Source of the DNA: Bombyx mori | Lineage: Eukaryota; Arthropoda; Insecta; Lepidoptera; Bombycidae | Length of the DNA: 64,000 nt | Direction of reading: 5' to 3' | Assembly: GCF_030269925.1 (NCBI RefSeq) | Contig: NC_085128.1 | Span: forward strand, 5,458,501-5,522,500 | Part shown: one piece after another, positions 1 to 9,800 of the stretch | How the letters are laid out: every line of letters starts with the position of its first letter | Position numbering within the stretch: the first letter of the stretch is position 1 | The notes under the pieces: generated by a model | What the model saw: the letters and a program-made list of their open reading frames with translations, nothing else | Database searches by the model: none | What the model was told of the DNA's origin: nothing | Position numbers and translations under genes: made by a program

Positions 1-556
1 CATCACACACTAATTACATATTCTTATTCTCAGTCGTTTGCACTTTTCAGAGCTTCAGAGCACTCTTCTGGCAGAGCAGTCGTGGTTATCAAATTACATA
101 TAAGCAAATTAAAATTAATTGCCCAAACACCTTGATGTATACATTGCACAATCACTCATTCGAAACCCATGTAATTTATTAATATAGTACTAGTGGTCCC
201 CCGGTAGTCGAAATTCAACTATATTTAACTGAAATTATAAGTTTGAACATTATTAAGGTTCTATTGTCAAATACTATTATTATACTTCTTTAATCACAGA
301 CTTTGTCAAGACTACACTATAAGCAAATAATATTAAAGATAAACAATATTAACCTATTCTCTATTTGATCACAGACTTTGAGCAATAACAAAAGTTTGAC
401 AATAAACATAGAGTCTATATGTGTGTGTGTGTCAAATACATGGTAGTGTGTGTAATGTTTTTTTTACTGATTTAATGTATTATTAATGCATAATTTTAAA
501 ACCATATAGCATTCTGTACTCCTCTATATTATCTATAAGTGTGGGAAATTTTATAC
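1..556. other. AT-rich spg intron sequence
   Basis: No exon-like or recognised repeat text; a short (tg)n run lies near 420-432. It is the end of the intron before in-window exon 1. Confidence 0.6.
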
Positions 557-709
557 TCCTCCGTCCGCATAAGATATGAGTTTTCAAGTCTCAGTATAGT
601 TACAACGACTGCCTCGCCCTTCAAACCGAAACACATTACTGCTTTACGGCAGATATAGGCGGGGTGGTGGTATCTATCCGCGCGGACTCACAAGAGGTCC
701 TACCACCAG
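557..709 (-). repeat. Bm1 SINE fragment, reverse
   Basis: The reverse complement reads the Bm1 body from ctggtggtaggacctcttg through gaagcagtaatg to the actgagac block, with both the tRNA-like head and the AATAAA tail missing. It ends 26 nt before the exon at 736. Confidence 0.85.
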
Positions 710-735
710 TGAAACGTTCCAATTTCAATTCGCAG

Positions 736-896
736 ATATTCAGATCTGCAACGTGAAGCCGGTGCCGGCGCGTCGCAGCTGGCCGAGCGGCGCGCCCGAC
801 CAGGTCAAGCGGTACTACGCCTGCAACGACGTCGACACGTTCCTCTGCGACCGCCCGCTGCAGAAACCTCCCATTGACAAGGACAACGAGTTCAAG
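736..896 (+). CDS. spg: spg in-window exon 1 (DHR-2)
   Basis: Acceptor ttcgcag at 729-735, donor gtaacc at 897. The exon enters with two bases of a split codon, then reads 53 codons ending DKDNEFK. The text [10 protein letters not shown] followed by a Phe/Cys-rich stretch matches the DHR-2 segment that precedes the LWIERTT block in DOCK3/4. It lies 26 nt after a Bm1 fragment and 14 nt before a jockey LINE tail. Confidence 0.88.
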
Positions 897-3800
897 GTAA
901 CCGGTTTTAACGGTACGCAGCGGCTTGGCTGTGCCCCTGGCATTGCTGACGTCCAGGGGCAGCCAGCAGACGGCAGCCACTCAGATGGGCCGTACGCTCG
1001 TCTGCCCACAAGTGCAATAAGAAAAGCCAATCATTAGTCTTGTTTTTAGAAGACTAAAAGAGCTCACGGCACACCTGCAGGTGTTAAGTGACAATCGGAG
1101 CCCATAAAACATTAATGAGGCCATCCAACTTGAGACGCGAGTCCCAAGTCGAACTGGAATTCATTACCAATTCGCGGTATATATGGGCGGGATGATGATA
1201 GATGGTTACTACATGTATCTCATCTCATTTCAATTATTTCCATTTTATACCGTAGCATATATACATGTTCGTACAATTTTATTATTATGTTTTTGTTTTT
1301 AATGTATTTTATAAATTCTTCAGAGTCTCTGGATCGAAAGAACAACGTTAGTGACCGAGAGTCCCCTGCCGGGTATACTGCGCTGGTCGGAAGTAGTATC
1401 ACGGTCGGTCGAGGAAATACCACCAGTGGAGGTTAGTAGCCATTTTTGGATACGTTAAAGTACACATATATTTTTAAAGTGGTGACAATCAACCTAATAT
1501 AAACTAGACGTTTCGACAAATATCTCTTAATTAAAATTGTGTCACTTGAGCTGAATATAGTATTGCGATATAAAAAATTATGCTCAAATATATTAGTAAC
1601 TCAAAAATAATTAAATTTGAAAGTTTTTCGAAATTTATTATTATTTGAGCACATCTTTATTTCTATACTAATATTATAAAGAGGAAAAATTTGTTTGTTT
1701 ATTTGTATTGAATAGGCTCCGAAACTACTGAACCGATTTGAAAAATGATTTCACTGTTTGGAAGCTACACTATTCCCAAGTGACATAGATATAATCTTTT
1801 TTGAAAAAAATTAGGGATCGTTCCTAAAACTCCAATAATGTAACCCAAGGTGTAAAAAAATCACCTAAAATATTGTATACATCGCGTGCCCTGCGAAAAC
1901 TATTCATGATAGAATAAAATAATGTACTGCGACTTTGTAGAACATATTTTCATATTTGTGTAGTGTTTGTGAATAAGCGCGTGGCGTGACGTCACACTGC
2001 ATGCGCGTCATGAAAAGTCTGCTCATCTCTCTCTCGCGCGGTCTAGCTTATGAGTGTGAAGGGGACAATTAAGGTTTTGCTTTTATTAATGTTTAATATA
2101 GCGTGGTCATGTTTTATTATGGTTTTAATATTAAATTATCATTGTCTAATTATAATTGCATAAATAAGTTGATCAAAAATGCTTGCAATAGCTTTACCGC
2201 GGCAGTTCCCGAGTGCCACACGTATTTTTTTATTTAAAAAAATATAACGATGTTAAATATCGTTGTAATTTTTGTTAAAGACCCGAGCGGAGCCGGAGCG
2301 GGCTGCTAGTTATGAATAAAAAAATAACTGGAAACAAATAACGCATGGTCATCTGTCCCTAAATTAGGATTCCTTGTTTTATTAAAATTTGTACCAGAGA
2401 CTGACGTACATATGTTTAACAACATACATATATAGATAATTAACGCCCATACAAAAAGCAAACAAACCACGGTTACGAAATCGGGGAGCCCTAACTGCTG
2501 CACCACCGAGTCAATCAGAATAATATCATCTATCTTCTTCTTCTATATAAATAAAAATGAATTGGTGTTCGTTAGTCTCGCTAAAACTCTAGAACGGCTT
2601 GACCGATTTGGCTAATTTTGGTCTTGAATTATTTGTGAAGTCTAGAAAAAGGTTTAAAAGGTAGATAAATATGAAAATGCTCGGAATTGAATAAAAATAA
2701 CAATTTTGTTTTTCCTTCGATGTGTCCCCCGTCGGATGGATTCCTTTTGTTTGTTTTGTTTGTTTTGTGTTTATATTATCCAAAAGTTAAGGTCTTTATC
2801 TATCGATCGAGGCACTACAAAGTCTGCCGGGTCAGTTAATAGTAAATATCTATATTTTCAGTTCGCATGCGAAACTATGGAAGCGACCGAGCGCGAGCTG
2901 CGCAGTCTGATATCCCAGTACACCGCGGACCCGATGCGCAACATCAACCCGTTCTCGATGCGGCTGCAGGGCACTATAGACGCGAACGTGCAGGGCGGCA
3001 TCAGCAAGTACGAGCAGGCGTTCCTGACGTCGGAGTTCGCCCGCAGCGCCGCGCCCCGCGAGGCCGCCGCCGCCGCCAAGCTGCGCCGCCTCGTGGGCTC
3101 GCAGCTCGCCGTGGTGGACGCCGGCCTGGCGCTGCACGGCCGCCTCGCGCCCGACGAGGTCAAGCCGCTGCACAGGTGCCTGGCCCTCTACTCAAACCAT
3201 CGAGATGTTTTACTTTTCTCCTTTTTTTGAAGTGAAACTTTATTAGAGTCTTTGTGATGTGATTTCAAACTCGATGAAACGAAAAAATGAAACGTGAAGT
3301 TAAAATATCAATTCACAGAGAGCGCTACCTAATACTATAAAAGATGATTTACAATTATTTCTATTTAGTTTGTTATCAACTGATGTCGCTGCACGTAAAT
3401 TCAACAATTCCTAAATCGCGATGACGAGATGTTACACAGTTGATAGACGTTCCCGTATTCCTCTTGATAAATCGTACTTACGTGGCGTAGAGATTTCGTG
3501 ATTATGCAGGCGCTTCCCCCAGGGTGCGGCTGCTCCATTGCACTGCGGAGTGGTTCGTTGTTGACCCTTGCGATTATTCTTATATTTTATAAGGTTCACT
3601 TCTACCGTGAGTGACTTGCAGTGACTTGCACAAGACACACACATATTTTTTTCCTACCTTGCTGAGAGCCTTGAGAGGCTATTTCAGCGTAACCTTAACT
3701 AGTAGGTGAGCTCACGGGGCTCAAACCTGACGATGTTGCTAACACGAACCCTAGCAAGAGCCGTGCTTGGCAGAATCTACCGCCTAATGTCGATTTATTG

Positions 3801-6800
3801 TTGTCTAACCTTAATAGGTGTCTCATATGCATCGGGCCGATGGTGAAAATCGTGTCCAAAAATTTCGTTACATAGACATAAATCAAACTAACAAGAGCGT
3901 TTTAAAATATAAATAATTATGTTTCTGTATTGTACTTCGTGTGTTGCTCCGTATGTAATGCTGTAATAATCGGTTTGAAAGTTTCGGACATTGAAGTTTT
4001 TTAGTGGGGGCTGAAGAGGGGTATTTAGTAAATTCGAGAAAAGCAACTTTTGATATAGAATTTATAATGAGGATGTGAACACTGTTGTCACCGCGGTGAG
4101 CACTCTGTATTCCGTAAAAACATTTTAAAATTTACTTATGCCTAAAAAATAATCGTTTCAATCGAGTGCTTGTTTTGTGAAAAAAAAAGACTGGTTTACG
4201 GGCAGCGGTAGGCCGCGCATATATTTTCGTATTATTTATTTTAACCGCAAAGTAATTACATTTAATATCAGTACATAGTATAAAACAAAACCGCTGTCTC
4301 TGTCCCTATATCCATATGTATGCTTAAATCTTTAAAACTACGCAACGGATTTTGATGCGGTTTTTTTAATAGATAGAGCGATTGAAGAGGAAGGTTTATA
4401 TGTATAATAACATTCATTAAATAGTGGAGAAATCAATAATAAATTACAGTTTCCGAAGCGAAGCGAGGGCGGGTCGCTAGTTATTTTATAAACAATAAAA
4501 TCGGAGCCTCCAATGAACACCTCTAAATTAAAATTTTGCAATTTTCGTTTTTCACGCAAATTGCTTCACTATTTTAAAAGTATTACAAATCATTATTGAT
4601 GGGGTTCGAAGCAAGAGTAAATCAGATAGTTACACAAAAAAAAAACATAAATATATCCGGAATAATAAAGATTTTATCAACTTTTTTTCGTTTATACGCT
4701 ACGAATTTGGAGTTAGCGTTCATTGGAGGCATCGAAATATTCTCGAAGCATACATTTCAATTTGATATACATTTTCAGACGTCTTGTGGAGAGGTTCAAC
4801 CAACTACGTCAGAATTTGGGTCCCGGCCTGGCCCGAGCTCGGCGCCAGCTGTCCGAGAGCATTGTCAAGTGAGTGCAATATACATACATATATAACAGTC
4901 ATAGATTTATATTTGATCCTACAATTATGTGATTGACACAACCGCATAGATTTAATTTTTTTAGCCATAATAATAATGATCATGATTATAATGAAATTAT
5001 GACGAAATAAGATGTAGATGGAAGAGGTATTTTGAAAGGTTGATGAATGAAGATTACTGGTGGCAGGACGTCTTGTGAGTCCGCACGGGTAGGTACCACC
5101 GCCCCGCCTATTTCTACCGTGAAGCAGTAATGCGTTCCGGTTTGAAGGGTGGGGCAGCCGTTGTAACTATACGTGAGACCTAAGAACTTATATCTCAAGG
5201 TGGGTGGCGCATTTACGTTGTGGGTGTCTATGGGCTCCAGTAACCACTTAACACCAGGTGGGCTGTGAGCTCGTCCACCCATCTAAGCAATAAAAAAAAA
5301 ACATGCATCACATGTCCATACCACGCTAATCGTTCGCTCTTTAATTTCTCAATCACTTCACACTTTCTCTGATATACTCATTCTTTATCTTGTCCATTCT
5401 TGTCAGTTCACACATCCATCTCAACATTCGCATCTCTGCCGCATTCACTCCTCTTTCATGCTTTACTTTCGTCGCCCTGAATCCAGATCCATACAGTACG
5501 ACAGGTCTCTTGATCGTTTTGTAAATTGTCCCCTTGGGCATAAGAGGCAGTCTACAATCGCATGCTGTTGCAGAGACCTGCCGATTTTCCATTCTTATGT
5601 GACTAGGAGATGTATGGAAATAGTAGTGCAAGGAAATAGGTAAAGGTAAAAGGAAATAGTAGTGGAAGAGGTGGACCAAAGAAGACATGGATAGAGTGTG
5701 TGAATGACGATATGAGAGAAAGAAGAGTGAGTGTTAAGATGTCGGCTGATAGAGGAGAAGTCTTCTTTGTGACAAAGAAGATAATTTATGACAAAGAAGA
5801 TAATTTATAGTAGAATTAATTTTTTATTTTACATTAGAAAATTTCACATTCAAAATTTCACAAGTGAATTCCGCTGGTCCGGCGTCCCGAGGTCCCGGGT
5901 GATGGGAGAGTTGTGCTCTGCACTAAACGCTTCACTTTCCCCTTTTGCTTTTTCATGAGTCATGCGAGGTTCGGACGTGAATTGTTGAGCGACAGGAGAT
6001 TTTAGTCGGTTCGACTCCGACATACCCCGCCCACTATCCCCAGTGTCCGGAAGTCCGGCAATTTCCCCCTGACAAAAAAAAAACTAAGTGAATTGATTAA
6101 TCATTGATATTGTTTTCAGTACGCCGCTACCTCCGGTGCCTGCCCTTGATAAGAGATCTCAAAGTATTCAACAGACCGAAAATTACTACGAAGAGGGACA
6201 TTTCTATGATAAACCGGTAAGCGTTTTAGGGTTGTGTAACACTGAACGCCTGGGGACGCCTGGCGTGCTGCCGTACCGAAACCGCCCACATAGAGTTGCC
6301 GACCTTCGCCTCGACGACCTCTCGGTCGGGGGTCCTAGGGGTGGCGCCGTGAATCTGGTTGTAGTGTTAACCGCGGGAAGCCCCCTACTCTGACCGGGTT
6401 CTAAGCTCGGGCGGATTTCGGACGTCGGGTGAGAGATTGCAAGGGGAGTTGTTTGGTGGGTACGGCCCTAAAACATCCTGCGACCTGCAGTCTTCTCGCA
6501 GCATCTGCAGACTATCAAACCCCACATATAGTAACCGGCAAACATCGTGAGCAAATGACCTTGACTGCGCAGAACCGAATTTTAGATCACTTTGGTGGTG
6601 AGGGTGAGGCGCGACGGCAGGGGAAATCATATCGAGCGCGTTATTGGTAGATCAGTCGAACCTTGCGTCCCGCACCGCGCCTTCGTTCCGCTTGCTCCCA
6701 AAAGTACGCTTGCGTACAGTGAAAAGTCTATCGTTATTAATCGTTAAGTTATATTTTGTTATAATTGCTTGTTGACTTTGTTGCCATTGCTATTTGTTGA

Positions 6801-9800
6801 GTGTTTGTTGATTTTTTATAAAAAATACACTATGCCGCGACAAACTGGTGTAGTATTCAAAAGAAAGGGTAGAAAAATTGTGTACGACGTATATTGCTTC
6901 ATTATAAAACAGGGGAAGAATGATATTATGGAAAAAGTAAAACAGACTTCGGAAGCAACAAAAACATCAGTGAGTACTGTTAGGTGCATTATTAACGAAG
7001 CTAAAGGCTCTGGCTTGCTCATCGTGCTTGGGACTCCGGGTAAGAAAAGATCAGCGAAGAAGAAAGTTACCGGAATGGATAGTTTCGTTCAATCTGTAAT
7101 AAAAAGATGTAATCATAATAACTACATAACAAGCAGCGAAACTCCGTACCGTAGAAAGGCTTCGAAAATTTTAAAGAAGATATACATTTTAATGGCTCGG
7201 AATGAAGTTTACGACGAATTATGAAAGAGCTAGGCTTCAGATGGAAAAAAAAAAACAGAAAATAATCGGAAGCTGGTAATTGAAAAAAGTAACATTCGAT
7301 TACTACGAATCGAATATCTTCAAAAAATAATTAATTATAGACAAAAAAGAAGATCGAACCGACCGAGTCGTAAACTACACCGATGAGCCTTATGTCGACT
7401 TATCACGATGATGGCGACTCGGGTGATGAAAACAGTGATGATGATAATGGTCAAGATTATGATAACGAAAAAAAAAAATACAAATACCAGCTTCGCTTCA
7501 AGTGAACGAAGACCTGGCAACAGCTCTAGTTTTGACTTAATAGAAGGAATATCTATTTTACCCCAAGATTAAATTATTACAATTATTAACCTATATTTTT
7601 TGTTGATGTTCTAATAAATATATAAATAAATACATATGTTGATTTTAATAATTTAATTGCATTATGACGCAGAGTAAATAATGTTTTTGCACGTGAGTGT
7701 ACCATGCGCAAACTTACCCCCACTACGTCAACAAATGCTCAAGAAGTTTGCCGGCTATTATACCTCGCTTGCCCCTTAGGCGTGGAAAGTTAGTATGATG
7801 TTCGGCGCCCTGCGCGAAAAAAAACTGTGTAACGCTAGTTTTAGATAATAATATAAGATGATACACGAACTTTTCAACCTAATTCAAGGTTGGTGGCGCA
7901 TTTACGATGTAGATGTCTGTGGGCTCCAGTAACCACTTAACACCAGGTGGGCTGTGAGCTCGTCCACCCATATAAGCAATAAGAAAAAAATCAAAAAATA
8001 AACAGTTATGGTCTCAACACACTCGTTGTGTTCTACAGTTGTCAGTTGAAGACCCACTAGAGCAGACCACGATGTCGGCCAGTTTACCCGTGTGCGACAA
8101 TCGCGACTGCAACGACGACGGTTCGATGGTGAAGTCGGCGCCGCCCTTACCTACCAGGCCCAAGTCCGGGGATCCGCGGAGCCCTACGCGCCCGTCCACG
8201 GATAAATATCGGTAAGTTAACTTTCTTAATTTACATACCTAGTCAGGTCATAAATTCTGTCACATGTTTAATGTAAAATAATTGAAACAAGTTTATTCAT
8301 TATGTAACCATTCATATACCAAAATGAACTTAACAAAACGTAGATTCTTATGACACTAAAGTTTATTCAAAATGACTTCCGTGATTTTGAATACAGGCCT
8401 TCAATCTGCGCGGCCAGTCGTCTATCGCAGCACGAACGAGGTCCATGTCAATATCGGCGGCTGCCTTAAACAAGGATGTCTTGAGTGACTCCAAATTGAA
8501 ATGAGGCTTTGAGCACGCCTTTTCCTCCAAGTGTTGCCATATCTTGTAATCTAACGGATTCAAATTTGGACTGGAGGAGGGCGAGTCTTCCTGCCGGATG
8601 AAGTCGATTTCACGCGCCGCCAGCCAGTCTTGTGTGCTCTTCGCTCTATGAGCTGGCGCCGAATCATGTTGGAATACCCAGTGCCTGTTATTGAACATGG
8701 TATGAGAAACAGGTTCCACAAGGTTCGTCAGGACTGTATTTTGATACACAACTGCATTCGTTTTTACACCTTTCTCACAAAAATGTACCTCTGTTAAGCC
8801 CCAATAAGAAACTCCCACCATACCATGAGCGAGGATGGACAATGACCTCGTTGGACACGCGGAATACGGTTGCTGGCTTCTTCACTACTGTGTGCGTACA
8901 CCTTATCATTTTGTTTGTTGTAGCTCTCTTCTACCGATATTTTTTTCCCGCGTACCGCTTCAACAAAGCGCGGCATCTCTTCAGTCTCAGGTCCATTAGA
9001 CGAGCATTCAAACGATGTCCTGTTTTTCTTCGATATGCCCGAAGCCCTAAGTCTTCATTTAACACCCTTTTCACCGTGGTTCTGCTTAACCCCATCTGAA
9101 GGGCCAACAGTTTCTGCTTACGTTTGGGATTTCTTTGAATTCGCGCCTTCACAGCTTTTATCACTGCTGGAGTCCTAACAGACCGAGGGCGACCACTTCT
9201 TGACCTGTCTGTTCTTGACTAGAGTCTTCATTGTATCGTTTGATGGTACGATAAATGAATTTCTGGTTATATTCAAATTTTTCAGTATGTTAAAAATTTG
9301 AATTGGCGCGTAACCGCAACGATGCAACGCAATAACTGCAACACGGTCTTCTTTAAGCGTCCTCTCCATATTTAAAAATGAGTAAAATTCTAAAAGTATA
9401 CATTTTTATTTTCATGAACAATTCGAAATTCGAATTCAATAAACTTTTTGTGGCCAGCATTCTAAAAGAAAAGTTTTTACTGTGTGACAATACTTATGAC
9501 CTGACTAGTTATGTAAATACTGAAATTAGAACCCTTCAAAGTAGAGCATAACTTGACATATAGAGGGGGAAATTAGTACATACATATGTATATGCGTGCT
9601 GACAGCCCACCGAGTCGTGGACTTCACAACGAAATAATAAATTCTAGAACATACATACAGTAAGTACATTTAATGCAAATTAAGTGCCTCTTAGGCTATC
9701 AACGATTAGGTAGGGTTTTATTTTATTTTGTTAAGAGACGATGTTCCTTCATCATGATAGTCGATCGTGAACTTGTTCTAAATACATTATTGTTAAGAAT

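Noticed and set aside
2867..3235. Open frames on both strands overlapping the exon at 2862-3175
   Set aside because: They are shadows of a GC-rich coding exon; only the frame reading [10 protein letters not shown] matches the DOCK family and fits the splice phases.
4596..4895. 99-codon plus-strand frame across the exon at 4779
   Set aside because: Different phase from the coding frame; upstream part is AT-rich intron with no coding character.
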